From: Legionella cincinnatiensis | Lineage (GTDB): Bacteria; Pseudomonadota; Gammaproteobacteria; Legionellales; Legionellaceae | Assembly: GCF_900452415.1 (NCBI RefSeq) | Contig: NZ_UGNX01000001.1 | Location: 1,302,001 to 1,366,000, forward strand | Length of the DNA: 64,000 nt | Direction of reading: 5' to 3' | Part shown: one piece after another, positions 8,350 through 17,063 of the stretch | How positions within the stretch are numbered: the stretch's first letter is position 1 | Layout of the letters: each line of letters opens with the position of its first letter | Position numbers and translations under genes: made by a program | The notes under the pieces: model-generated | What the model saw: the letters and a program-made list of their open reading frames with translations, nothing else | Databases searched by the model: none | Told to the model about the DNA's origin: nothing

Positions 8350-9768
8350 TTAGCAAGGTGAGACTCCATCTTTAGAGCGTTCACCGTCTTCATCTTCGGG
8401 GATTTTAGGTGCATGAACTCCCTCTTTATGAGTCACTTCTGTTTTCTCCAGGGAACTATTTTCAGGCGTTTTTATTTGAGGTGATTTCGAGGGGGAGGAT
8501 GTTTTTTCTTGATTCAATTTTAAGGGATTAGGATCCCTATCTTCTTTGCTATCCTTAGGTATTTTAGATGCATTTTCGATTTCCTTTTGTAATGTATCTT
8601 GTACATTTTTACCTTCGGGAGTGAGTGATTGTGCAATAATATATTCAGAACTATGTCCTGCTGTGGTTTCAATATCTTGAGCTTGATGTAACGAATCTTG
8701 CGCTTTAGTCTGTGATTTTTGGGCTTGAGAATTTTTAATTCGGTTGACTACAAATGAGCTGACAAGTGTAGTGACGGTGATAGCACTTGCCGCCAACATC
8801 AATGTTGCTCCTATGGGAGCGGCGGGCGTTAACATTAAGATTGCACCAACTACGGCTAGAATACCTGCGCTCACATATATTCCTTTTCTTGCGAGCTCCC
8901 ACCGACTGGTTCGCTTTTCTTGAAGCTCTAAAAGTTTAGAGCTCTTATTAGCAAAAACAGTGCTTTTATTTTCTAATTCTTTAATTACGGACTCTAAATG
9001 AGTCGATGATTGTTTGAGGGTTGCTTTTAGGCTTTCAATTTTTTTGGGGTCAATGGTTAAGGGCGGCTTATTGAGCTCATCCATAAGTTTCTTTTTGAGC
9101 TTTGCAACATTATTGACCTCCTTATCAAGGGCATTTTCTAAATCATTTAGTTCTTGCTCTAATTGATGTACTTCTTTTTCTAGCGCTTTTCGTTCACGCC
9201 ATTCCTGAAAATAATTAAATGAGGTTCTACCTAAACCTATAGCAGTAATTGCTAATACAAAAACACCTACTCCTATAGGTCCACCTACTGCAGCAATTGC
9301 TAATGATCCAAGCACAATGGTGGCAATAGAAAGCCCCATAAGTATTGCTTCGTTAGGTTTGGGTTTTCGTCTTTCTAAAGCACATAAAAGAGGAATAGTG
9401 GTAAATCCAAGTATTCCGGTTACCAAGGCGCCAATTCCACCACCGTGGATCAATAACTTAGATGCCTCTTCAGGAATGTGAATAAGAGTATGGGCATTAT
9501 CAGCAATTTCACCAAACAGTTTTGTAATTTCATTGCCTTGGCTTGTGAGATCCATAATTTGGGCAATTATTTCGGCTTTTTTAGCACGACCAATTGCTTC
9601 TTTTTCACCATGGCTAACATGTTTTTGAAGGCGAATTGTATCTAGCTCAGCAAAATAAGCTTGTAATAGACATTTAATCTTTTTTGCTTTTAAAGCATTT
9701 TCGATTAATTCTATAGTTTGCTGGTCAATGGTTAATTGTGTTTGCAAGTTTTTTGTAATTGGAGACAT
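8350..9768 (-). CDS. Large coiled-coil membrane protein, effector candidate
   Basis: A 472-residue protein without a recognised catalytic domain. In order: an N-terminal helical region (1-100), two or three hydrophobic segments (~107-131 and ~142-180), a long charged coiled coil (~188-285, full of E/K/L heptads), another hydrophobic pair (~296-341), then a polar, Lys/Pro/Ser-rich disordered tail ending in an acidic cluster (PEDEDGERSKDG). Membrane hairpins flanking a coiled coil plus an acidic C-terminus resemble many Dot/Icm-translocated proteins of Legionella, but translocation is inference. It is followed by a J-domain gene on the same strand 315 bases upstream of its start. Confidence 0.7.
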   Translation of the reverse strand: MSPITKNLQTQLTIDQQTIELIENALKAKKIKCLLQAYFAELDTIRLQKHVSHGEKEAIGRAKKAEIIAQIMDLTSQGNEITKLFGEIADNAHTLIHIPEEASKLLIHGGGIGALVTGILGFTTIPLLCALERRKPKPNEAILMGLSIATIVLGSLAIAAVGGPIGVGVFVLAITAIGLGRTSFNYFQEWRERKALEKEVHQLEQELNDLENALDKEVNNVAKLKKKLMDELNKPPLTIDPKKIESLKATLKQSSTHLESVIKELENKSTVFANKSSKLLELQEKRTSRWELARKGIYVSAGILAVVGAILMLTPAAPIGATLMLAASAITVTTLVSSFVVNRIKNSQAQKSQTKAQDSLHQAQDIETTAGHSSEYIIAQSLTPEGKNVQDTLQKEIENASKIPKDSKEDRDPNPLKLNQEKTSSPSKSPQIKTPENSSLEKTEVTHKEGVHAPKIPEDEDGERSKDGVSPC

Positions 9769-10083
9769 TCTTCACTTCTTGAATCACTGTTTATTACTCA
9801 AAGTTTAGAATAAAAATGTGCTCTTAGTGGATGAACGTCGAGGAATGGGTGATTTTTGCGGGTTTGGAGTTTTAGTAATTCGTTCTTATGTGTCTTCGAA
9901 AAAACGAAGATTGGTTAAAGCAATTTTTAAGAAAGCGTTATTTGTAGCACGGTGTTTATGCCACATTTAAGAGCTACCTCATTTTGTTTAAGAGGAGGTG
10001 GTTGCGCGCTTTATCCATAGGGCTATCCTGTATAAACCGTGTATACGGGATAGCCATGCATTCTATTCGTTCTTTTTAAACCT
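9769..10083. other. 315-base intergenic region
   Basis: Between the J-domain gene and the coiled-coil protein gene, both read leftward. Apart from a hairpin near its right end (10021-10055) I see no gene, RNA or repeat in it. It probably holds the promoter of the coiled-coil protein. Confidence 0.5.
10021..10055. terminator. Long hairpin behind the J-domain gene
   Basis: A stem of about 14 pairs (GGCTATCC-x-GTATA against TATAC-GGGATAGCC, one mismatch) with a short loop, 28 bases after the J-domain stop codon on the leftward strand. No clean T-run follows, so it is a likely but imperfect terminator. Confidence 0.45.
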
Positions 10084-11265
10084 CTAGGGCTTAAAGTCAA
10101 GTGCTATTTTTTGGTTACTAGTATCAAATTTATCCAATACTTTTTTTACTGTACCAAAAGGGTTACTTTGAGCATAGGCATGTATCTCATTAAAACTAAC
10201 TGGTTTACCCTTTAATAGATCAGAAACAAACCCACTTGTGCCAAAAAATTTGACTCTCGCACTGTCTTCTTGTGCTTGTGCAAGTTCTTTTTTGAATAAC
10301 GCCATACTAAATTTGGGTTTTTTTCCTGGATTTTCTATCTTCTCTTGTTTTTGGCCTAGTAAAGTTGCATGTTCATTGGAAGTAATTAAATTTTGAGTAA
10401 TGCTAAAATAGCTATTCTTATCTGCTCCATGTGCACTTCCAAATTGATGAGGAAGACTTTTAAAGCCATCCCATAATAATCCTTCTATGATAGTTTCTTC
10501 GGGTAGGTTTTCAATGAAACTAAAAATTGCAAATTTATGGTTTTCACTTACAGTGATAAGTCCGATAACCAATGGAGATGAGCGATAATCATCCTCTTTC
10601 TGCATTGCTAGTAAAAAGGTCTTTGATTCTAAATTATAATTTATTGATGGAAACGTATCTGTAAAATTTCTGAATTTTCTGATTGTAATATTAATACGGT
10701 CCTGCTCCTCATCATACGATAAGTTTTGAGCACTTGTGTAATAACCCTCTGGAAAGTCAACTTCAAAACTGACGGATGTATCACGTCCATGACAATGGGT
10801 TTTTGTCGCAACTCCTGTATGAAGAAAGTCAGGAGGAATATAAACATAGACTCTGCTCTGACCAAGTCTAAGATCTGTTGCCATCTCATTAGGGTTCAAT
10901 GCAGAGTATCCTGCATCTTTATCCTTATTCGTTGAGTCTTTACCTTTGTTGGCTTTTTCAGCATTATTAAAGAATCGTTTGTAATCTTCCGGCCGTAATT
11001 TTTCATTACTAGCAATGAATTGATCATACAATGCTTTTTTATCAGGATCAGAGAGAACTGTATAGGCTTCGTTAACTTTTTTAAATGCTTCCGTCCATTT
11101 TTCTTTTTCTGTTTGATGCTTATCTGGATGGACTTCTCTTGATTTATTCTTATAGGCTTGCTTTAAATATTGGCTATCATTGGCCTTTGCTTTGTCATCA
11201 ATACCAAGAATTTTATAATAATCTTTGTTTAAATACTCTTTTATCACTTCTTCATTTGCAGCCAT
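10084..11265 (-). CDS. J-domain (DnaJ-like) protein with a unique C-terminal region
   Basis: Residues ~14-82 form a J domain with the essential HPD motif at 46-48 (REVHPDKHQ) and the usual helix IV ending in DPDKKALYDQF, so it should stimulate an Hsp70 ATPase. There is no Gly/Phe region, no zinc-finger cluster and no canonical DnaJ substrate-binding domain. The remaining ~300 residues are a mixed alpha/beta region I do not recognise (segments such as VYVYIPPDFLHTG and SFEVDFPEGYYT). A GGAG eight bases before the ATG supports the start. Either a specialised co-chaperone or a translocated effector acting on host Hsp70 would fit; sequence alone does not decide. Confidence 0.8.
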   Translation of the reverse strand: MAANEEVIKEYLNKDYYKILGIDDKAKANDSQYLKQAYKNKSREVHPDKHQTEKEKWTEAFKKVNEAYTVLSDPDKKALYDQFIASNEKLRPEDYKRFFNNAEKANKGKDSTNKDKDAGYSALNPNEMATDLRLGQSRVYVYIPPDFLHTGVATKTHCHGRDTSVSFEVDFPEGYYTSAQNLSYDEEQDRINITIRKFRNFTDTFPSINYNLESKTFLLAMQKEDDYRSSPLVIGLITVSENHKFAIFSFIENLPEETIIEGLLWDGFKSLPHQFGSAHGADKNSYFSITQNLITSNEHATLLGQKQEKIENPGKKPKFSMALFKKELAQAQEDSARVKFFGTSGFVSDLLKGKPVSFNEIHAYAQSNPFGTVKKVLDKFDTSNQKIALDFKP

Positions 11266-11383
11266 TATTAAACTCCACTTATTGAAATATCCTTTTATTT
11301 TATAATTGGAGGATTAATAATTTATTAGGGTAATCGTGCACTTTGTGCATAGGCCCAACATTAATTGCATCGACAAAAAGTAC

Positions 11384-11788
11384 TTACTCATGAGGTTTAG
11401 GCTTTTTTCGCAGTATTTTTAGCTCACTTTGTTTGGATTTATCATCTAAGATCCTTTGTTGAGCACGCCTTGATCGTCTTTTCTTTTGGCGCTTTAATTT
11501 TTCAATTTTTTGCTGTTTTTGGGTTTTTTCATGGCTCAAAATTGCATTTAATTTTTCACAAAGCCGCATTCTTGCAAAATATCGATTGTCTTCACGGCTT
11601 CTTGATTCCTGGCACTTTATTTCCACGCCAGAAGGTTCATGTTTTAAATAAACTGTGGAGGCAGTTTTATGCAGCTTCTGCCCCCCTTTACCACTGCCCA
11701 ATATAAATTTTTCGATGAGATCTGCTTCGCTAATGCTTAATTTCATCATTAACTCTATTAACCTATCCCATTTCTCTTTATTAATCAT
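11384..11788 (-). CDS. RF-1-domain ribosome-rescue-type peptidyl-tRNA hydrolase
   Basis: A 134-residue protein carrying the class I release-factor catalytic domain without codon-recognition domains. The GGQ motif lies at residues 35-37 (GSGKGGQKLHKT), followed by the conserved SGVEIKCQESRSREDNR segment and a strongly basic C-terminal tail (KRQKKRRSRRAQQR). The pattern is that of ArfB/YaeJ and, more closely, of the MTRFR (C12orf65)-like proteins, which hydrolyse peptidyl-tRNA on stalled ribosomes or released large subunits. It lies 24 bases after an exported-protein gene on the same strand. Function as rescue factor is inferred from the family. Confidence 0.85.
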   Translation of the reverse strand: MINKEKWDRLIELMMKLSISEADLIEKFILGSGKGGQKLHKTASTVYLKHEPSGVEIKCQESRSREDNRYFARMRLCEKLNAILSHEKTQKQQKIEKLKRQKKRRSRRAQQRILDDKSKQSELKILRKKPKPHE

Positions 11789-11812
11789 ACTTTGGACTAT
11801 TTATGGATTTAT

Positions 11813-12457
11813 TTATTCTCTTTTTAAGTCATCTGAGTTTGTTAAAAATTTATCTTCATGATCAATCACAAATGCGGTAAAAATTCGAATGATTCGATCA
11901 TCAATTTTTTCAGGATAGTGCACAGAGACACTCCAATTGTTGTCATAGAAATTTCGATTGAATTCGGCAATTGGGTGAGGATTACTCGTGGATGGTAAAA
12001 TGACAAATCGGTCAAAGCTGGAGTTAGCATAAGCGAAGCCAATTTCAGTGGCTTTTCCGGATTCATCATATTCATAAATAGTAAATTTTGCTGATTCGAG
12101 TGTCGCTAGATTTCCATCAATAAATCCAATTTGCACACCACGAGTGTCATAAATATCAATTTCTTTAGCCCAATGGTATAAAGAACCTAAGGAAATAATT
12201 CGTGTAATTCCAGTAGCTTGCCATCCATCTTTATTGGATAAATCATAGTTCGTACGGATACGAAAAGCACTCTTTTTTACTGAGCCAGGATAGGTTTCTC
12301 TTTGGGTGGATTTGATCTGATAAATTTCAGAAAGTTTATAAATATGTTTTGTAACGATGAAATCATAAGGATGATCTTCATGAACACCATAACTGTTAGC
12401 AGTTGCATAGGATAGCGCAAATAGGAAAAACAAACATGATGCCAATAATTTTCGCAT
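11813..12457 (-). CDS. Exported protein with LURP-one/tubby-like pattern, function unknown
   Basis: A 214-residue protein with a clear N-terminal signal peptide (MRKLL, hydrophobic core, cleavage near SYATA-N). The mature part is rich in beta strands, with repeated patterns such as KEIDIYDTRGVQIGFIDG and FTIYEYDESGKATEIGFA. These short 'Y-D-x-x-G-x-x-I-G' turns recall the LURP-one/tubby C-terminal-like superfamily, but the similarity is at pattern level only. It is followed 24 bases later by the RF-1-domain gene, and the two may be co-transcribed. Confidence 0.6.
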   Translation of the reverse strand: MRKLLASCLFFLFALSYATANSYGVHEDHPYDFIVTKHIYKLSEIYQIKSTQRETYPGSVKKSAFRIRTNYDLSNKDGWQATGITRIISLGSLYHWAKEIDIYDTRGVQIGFIDGNLATLESAKFTIYEYDESGKATEIGFAYANSSFDRFVILPSTSNPHPIAEFNRNFYDNNWSVSVHYPEKIDDRIIRIFTAFVIDHEDKFLTNSDDLKRE

Positions 12458-12666
12458 TTATAGCTCCTTTAATTCAAATAATGTTTGGAGATGCTAATTT
12501 AATCACCCCAGGAAAATATATTATTAGAAGAACATATTTTTCATTTACTTCGTGAAAAGTGGACTGTATGGTAAATCAAATTGGTTAATTAATAAATTAT
12601 TTTCAATGAGATGATTTCTGCTAATAAATTTCTCTTTGACTCATTCTAAATTGCATTAACACTGCC

Positions 12667-12695
12667 TTGACAATGTATTGAGTTAATCTTGTGAT
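12667..12695 (+). promoter_or_regulatory. Possible sigma-70 promoter
   Basis: A consensus TTGACA (12667-12672) is followed after 17 bases by TGTGAT (12690-12695), four of six matches to the -10 consensus. It lies about 40 bases before the ATG at 12736. Prediction only. Confidence 0.3.
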
Positions 12696-12735
12696 TGTTC
12701 TAAAATAAACCATTTTTTATAGGGCTAACATCAAT

Positions 12736-13164
12736 ATGTCTTTGGAATCTTCAGTTGAAAAGGGTATCGCGGATTTTAGTTTAATTATTGGCAAAGGTTT
12801 AATGTATGGCGGGGGTGCTGGCCTATTAATCATGGCTGTTGTAGGAACCATAGCTATTGATCTTGTATTACTGGCATATGCTGAAAAACATCATAATGAT
12901 TTTATGACCGGATGGATTTTAGGCACTATGTTTTGGGGGCCAAGAGTGGATCCGCTACCACTTCTTATTGCTTCTCCTATAACCTCATTGATTGCTGTAG
13001 GTTTATCTTTGGCTTTAGGTGTACCTCAAGTTGGTGTTGCGTTGTTGACTGGATGGGCTTTAGCGGCTACTGTTTTTACTGTGGGATGTGCTTTAGTTTC
13101 TTTATCGGAATCCATTAATCTTGAACCTGAACATGATCAGATTCGTCGTCTTGCTTGTGTTTGA
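12736..13164 (+). CDS. Small multi-spanning membrane protein, unknown
   Basis: A 142-residue protein with three to four hydrophobic segments (roughly residues 16-48, 54-66, 72-98 and 99-122), rich in Gly, Ala and Leu, with short acidic/basic ends (MSLESSVEKG at the start; EPEHDQIRR near the end). It is similar in flavour to the Gly-rich membrane protein at 3050-3571 and to many short Legionella membrane proteins. I recognise no family. It stands alone, 278 bases from its upstream neighbour. Confidence 0.6.
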   Translation: MSLESSVEKGIADFSLIIGKGLMYGGGAGLLIMAVVGTIAIDLVLLAYAEKHHNDFMTGWILGTMFWGPRVDPLPLLIASPITSLIAVGLSLALGVPQVGVALLTGWALAATVFTVGCALVSLSESINLEPEHDQIRRLACV

Positions 13165-13339
13165 TTTATAAAGCATTTCCTAATGAATCAAGAAAAAGAA
13201 TATTGTAAGTTATAACAGCTATTTTACAGCCCACCGAAATAGCTCATAAGATGATTATTGTCCCTAAATTGGTATGGTCAAATCCATTATACCGTGTCAC
13301 ACTTAGAAATAATCGATCGAGGGTTTGGGATATTTACTT

Positions 13340-13975
13340 ATGTATTTACTTTTTGATTTTGATGGAACGATAGTAAATAGTTATGATTGTGTTATTGAAA
13401 CAACCAATTTATTAGCAGAACAATTTAATTTAAGAAAGATCGAGAAACATGAAATCGAACATTTGCGCGATCTTACATTTCTAGAAGTAAAAAGTTTTTT
13501 GGGTGTTCCCTTTTATAAAATACCTTCGCTAATACGAGAAATTAGAAGGCTTTTATTCGATCAAATGGTAAATATACAACCAGTTACTAATATTTCTACA
13601 GTATTAGAGACTTTTTATAATTCTGGATATTGTCTTGGTATCTTGACTTCCAATTCGATTGAAAATGTCCGTATTTGGTTAGAGATAAATCAAATTCACC
13701 ACTTTTTTAGTTTTATTCATGACGAATCAAATCATTTTTCGAAACGTTCTTTGCTGAAAAAGACCTTAAAGAAATATAAAATTGATAAAAGTAACGTTTT
13801 TTATATAGGAGATGAAGCTCGAGATATTGAGGCTGCAAAAAGGAATAATATCCAGTCAATTGCAGTGACTTGGGGTTATAATTCAGAAAGAATTTTATTG
13901 CAGTATCAACCTACTTATCTGGTGAAACAACCTGAAGATCTATTAACTATATGCCTCCAAAATCTAAAGAGTTAG
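13340..13975 (+). CDS. HAD-superfamily hydrolase, phosphoglycolate-phosphatase-like
   Basis: A 211-residue HAD phosphatase. Motif I is FDFDGT (Asp6 nucleophile, Asp8 acid/base), motif II LTSNS, the motif III lysine lies in the SKRSLLKKTLKK segment, and motif IV is YIGDEARDIEAA. A helical cap sits between motifs I and II (subclass I), as in phosphoglycolate phosphatase (Gph) and related sugar-phosphate phosphatases. The ATG at 13340 places motif I at the usual distance from the N-terminus; an in-frame TTG at 13325 is a less likely start. The substrate cannot be told. Codon use is noticeably AT-rich. Confidence 0.85.
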   Translation: MYLLFDFDGTIVNSYDCVIETTNLLAEQFNLRKIEKHEIEHLRDLTFLEVKSFLGVPFYKIPSLIREIRRLLFDQMVNIQPVTNISTVLETFYNSGYCLGILTSNSIENVRIWLEINQIHHFFSFIHDESNHFSKRSLLKKTLKKYKIDKSNVFYIGDEARDIEAAKRNNIQSIAVTWGYNSERILLQYQPTYLVKQPEDLLTICLQNLKS

Positions 13976-14123
13976 GATTAGCCATCTATGCTGCGCTTTT
14001 TAAGGGCTATTTTCATCCAACCAACCTAACTCAAATCTGACTTTTACTCAAGATTGTTAACTTGTGACTAAGAAACAAGCTTTCACTAGGGACAATACGT
14101 TAGGTAATAACATTTTTTAGCGG

Positions 14124-14145
14124 AAAAGGCATTTTCATGCCTTTT
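14124..14145. terminator. Short hairpin between convergent genes
   Basis: AAAAGGCAT-TTTC-ATGCCTTTT: a nine-base stem with a four-base loop between the HAD gene and the convergent Cys-rich gene. It could serve both directions. Confidence 0.45.
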
Positions 14146-14183
14146 ATGTTGAACTCGCGTTGTTTCCTAGTTTTTAATAACCG

Positions 14184-14561
14184 CTAATGACACGAGTTTG
14201 GTTGGCCGGTCTTATCACAGATGGGGGTATGATGCTCAACACAAAATTGATGTGTGGTTATTTGACAGGGAGGAGTAGGTTCACTTTGAAAAATAGTTGC
14301 CAAACATTCTCCTTGATTCTTAAAAATTAAAGCCGAGTCGCAATGCATTGTTTGTGATAAAGGAGTGCAAATGAGTTTATCGAAATCCAGGCAATATGGA
14401 TTGTTGGCTTCCCAATCATTATAAGGAATGCACGCACAGTACCGGTAGATATCAGAAAAACAACCATTTTCATCAGGACCACAGAGAAAATAACGACTGT
14501 TGCAATAACAAGGGATGGTAATCATCAAATATAGGATTATGAAGAGATTCATTTTTTTCAT
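14184..14561 (-). CDS. Small exported cysteine-rich protein
   Basis: A 125-residue protein with a signal peptide (MKKMNLFIILYLMITIPCYC) and 13 further cysteines in the mature part, many in Cys-x(n)-Cys pairs suited to disulphide bonds in the periplasm or outside the cell. No domain is recognised. The composition (Cys, Pro, His, Asn) is unlike that of neighbouring genes, and it may be a type II-secreted factor. Function unknown. Confidence 0.6.
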   Translation of the reverse strand: MKKMNLFIILYLMITIPCYCNSRYFLCGPDENGCFSDIYRYCACIPYNDWEANNPYCLDFDKLICTPLSQTMHCDSALIFKNQGECLATIFQSEPTPPCQITTHQFCVEHHTPICDKTGQPNSCH

Positions 14562-14985
14562 TGTTTTATTCCTTTTAGTTGGACAGTTTGTTTCCGTTGC
14601 TAGGATTTTGATTTAACGACAACTTCCTTGGCGTTAATCGTTATCCTCATTTTATTCGAGATGCAGTACTATTTTTTATGGACCAAAAGCTAGAATAAGC
14701 TTGAGTTTATAGATGACTCTTGGTTTCTGCCGGAAAATAGGGTGAGGGCATCGCAATAAAACGTGGTATTTTTACATAAAATAAAAATAATTAAAATATT
14801 AAGAATATGTTGGCAATTCCGTTTCCGACGTCTCGCGGCTTGTCCGCGGGATCCAGAAAAATCTGTATTTGAGCAATAAACTTATATATTTATCAAGATT
14901 ACTGGATCCCGCGGACAAGCCGTGGGACGTCGGATCTTGAAAGATAAATTGTCAACAGCCTATATATACATGCTAAAAAGGTATT
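14562..14985. other. 424-base intergenic region with an inverted-repeat element
   Basis: Between the Cys-rich exported protein and trmL. It holds the inverted repeat at 14825-14933; otherwise I see no coding potential, and the flanks are AT-rich. Confidence 0.6.
14825..14933. repeat. Long inverted repeat, palindromic dispersed-repeat-like element
   Basis: Two 32-base arms (14825-14856 and 14902-14933) are complementary at 30 of 32 positions and are separated by 45 AT-rich bases. The arms are GC-rich (core GCGGCTTGTCCGCGGGATCC) in an AT-rich region and contain GACGTC and CCGCGG palindromes. The layout is that of a REP/MITE-like mobile palindromic unit. No transposase is linked and only this copy lies in the window. 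Confidence 0.75.
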
Positions 14986-15432
14986 TCATTGAAAACCCAA
15001 TTGCCTCCATGCTTCATATAAAATAACAGCAACTGCATTCGAAAGATTTAAGCTGCGATTATTTTCACGCATCGGAATGGAGAGTGAAATGAATTGTTGT
15101 AACATTTCTTTGGGTAATCCATTGGATTCTGGTCCGAATAAAAACATGTCTTCAGAGGCATATTGCACCTTCGCATAACATTTTTCAGCTCGAGCACTGC
15201 AAGCATAAATTGTTTTTTGCTGATGTTGGAGAATAAATGTTTCCCAATTTTCATATTGTGAAATGCAGGCCCATTCATGATAGTCTAAGCCTGCGCGCCG
15301 CAATGCTTTTTCCTGTAATGAAAAACCTAGAGGGTGTATTAAATGTAATTTTGCCCCAGTATTGGCACATAAGCGAATGATGTTTCCCGTATTTGGAGGA
15401 ATTTCTGGTTGGTAAAGAGCAATATGAAACAT
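14986..15432 (-). CDS. trmL: tRNA (cytidine/uridine(34)-2'-O)-methyltransferase
   Basis: SPOUT-family methyltransferase that 2'-O-methylates the wobble base of tRNA-Leu. The diagnostic segments are all present: [20 protein letters not shown] at the N-terminus, FGPESNGLP in the middle, and the knotted SAM-binding end [20 protein letters not shown]. At 148 residues from the ATG at 15432 it is close to E. coli TrmL in length. An in-frame TTG four codons upstream is less likely as the start. It is separated by ~230 bases from the divergent efflux operon. Confidence 0.93.
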   Translation of the reverse strand: MFHIALYQPEIPPNTGNIIRLCANTGAKLHLIHPLGFSLQEKALRRAGLDYHEWACISQYENWETFILQHQQKTIYACSARAEKCYAKVQYASEDMFLFGPESNGLPKEMLQQFISLSIPMRENNRSLNLSNAVAVILYEAWRQLGFQ

Positions 15433-15662
15433 AGATCTTATCAAAATAAAAATAGTTAGAATTTTTTGCCAAAAAACGCGTTAAGTATACCGTTGAACCG
15501 CGATTTTCAACAAACTTAATCTGTTGGCTTTGGTTGCGATCATATAGACCCACTGGTATATTGCAAGATGATGTATAATTTTTCGAAGACCTGTAATGTG
15601 CACTACTCGCTCATGGATAAGTCAATTTATCAAAATCTGTTTTTTATTAAGATGATGACCCT

Positions 15663-17063
15663 ATGATAATAATCACAATATTAAAACTTCGGTTTGCCAT
15701 TGTGCGTGGTCTAGCAAAATTCAATCCGTTTTTTCTTTTACTTCTTCTGATAGGAGTTTTTCTACAAGGGTGTTTCTCATCGCGACCGAATCAACCATTG
15801 CCTCAAGTCCCTACAAAATGGCCTCAGCAACCCCCTCAAGTAAAAATGGATGATCGCATTGATCTGCCTGATATGACATGGTGGCGACAATTGCATAACC
15901 CTGAATTAGATCAAATGATTCAACAAGCACTGCGTAATAATAATAGTATTCACATCGCCGCGGCCAATCTTCAATATGCACAGGCACAATTAAAACAAGT
16001 CAAATTAAATTGGATCCCTGGAATGAGTATTCTGTCTGGTTATAGCCAAATGCCTAATTTAGGAGATCCGGGGGCATTCGTGGCTTTATTTCCACAGTAT
16101 GTTCTCAATATTTTTCAGCAAATAAAACAACAAAAAAGTGCCAAATATCAGGTCGAAGCAAGTTCTCATGCCCAAGATGGCATACGGTTAGTCCTTATAG
16201 GTCAGGTATCAGCCAGTTATTTTACCCTTCTGGCCCAGCGTGAGGCACAACTAATATATCAACGTTTATTACATGATGAAAATAAATTGATTTCATTATA
16301 TCAAAGTCAATACCGTGCTGGCCTCATTTCAAAAGATAAAATAGATACATTAAGCAGTCAAATAAAACAAACTCAATCACAATACGTTGTTACACAGCAC
16401 AATATTATTGTAAGTCAAAACACCCTACATTTTTTATTAAATCAAAATCCAGGCGCTCTACCTTTTAAAGTCTCATTTAATCAATTGAAAGATTTAACAA
16501 TAGTCCCTGGTAATTTACCGGCAACAGTTCTAAAAAATCGTCCTGATGTAGGTGAAGCAGAAGCAAAATTAAAGGCTGCAAATGTAGATATAGGAGTTGC
16601 ATGGGCTAATTTATTACCTTCTGTCAGACTTGATTCACTCTTAGGTTTCAGTCAAATCTCAAACGGAGCTTTTGCCTTAAATGAAGCCTATATCAATACA
16701 CCGGCGATTAATCCACCAATCTTTGGGCTCATTCAAGCAAGCCAAGCACGATCGCAAGCAATCTATTATGCGTATCTTGATACGGTAAAAAAGGCTTTGC
16801 AAGAAGTTGATAATGCTTTATCTGCTTATTCGGCATATAGCGAACAATTACTCAAAAATCAATCTGGATTTTTGGATGAAAAAAAACGTTGTGCTTTGGT
16901 TGATTCTCGTTACCGTCGTGGCATTGTCAGCTTATCGGAGGTAGTGTCTTGTCAGATTAAGTTGGATTACTTCAATTTGGTCATTAATCAAAATAAATTG
17001 GAAAAAATGCTAACTCTCGTTGTATTATTTCAAGATTTAGGTGGTGGCTATCATGGGGTTTGA
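15663..17063 (+). CDS. Outer-membrane efflux lipoprotein (OprM/NodT family)
   Basis: TolC-like outer-membrane factor of a tripartite pump. The N-terminus is a lipoprotein signal with lipobox LQGC (around residue 37). The OEP repeats follow: WWRQLHNPELDQMIQQALRNN, then the coiled helices, the LKNRPDVGEAEAKLKAANVDIG segment typical of NodT proteins, and LQEVDNALSAY near the end. It is the first gene of a three-gene operon and overlaps the next gene by 11 bases. The pump type resembles MdtNOP or aromatic-acid/fusaric-acid exporters because the inner-membrane partner is a FUSC protein rather than an RND pump. Confidence 0.9.
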   Translation: MIIITILKLRFAIVRGLAKFNPFFLLLLLIGVFLQGCFSSRPNQPLPQVPTKWPQQPPQVKMDDRIDLPDMTWWRQLHNPELDQMIQQALRNNNSIHIAAANLQYAQAQLKQVKLNWIPGMSILSGYSQMPNLGDPGAFVALFPQYVLNIFQQIKQQKSAKYQVEASSHAQDGIRLVLIGQVSASYFTLLAQREAQLIYQRLLHDENKLISLYQSQYRAGLISKDKIDTLSSQIKQTQSQYVVTQHNIIVSQNTLHFLLNQNPGALPFKVSFNQLKDLTIVPGNLPATVLKNRPDVGEAEAKLKAANVDIGVAWANLLPSVRLDSLLGFSQISNGAFALNEAYINTPAINPPIFGLIQASQARSQAIYYAYLDTVKKALQEVDNALSAYSAYSEQLLKNQSGFLDEKKRCALVDSRYRRGIVSLSEVVSCQIKLDYFNLVINQNKLEKMLTLVVLFQDLGGGYHGV

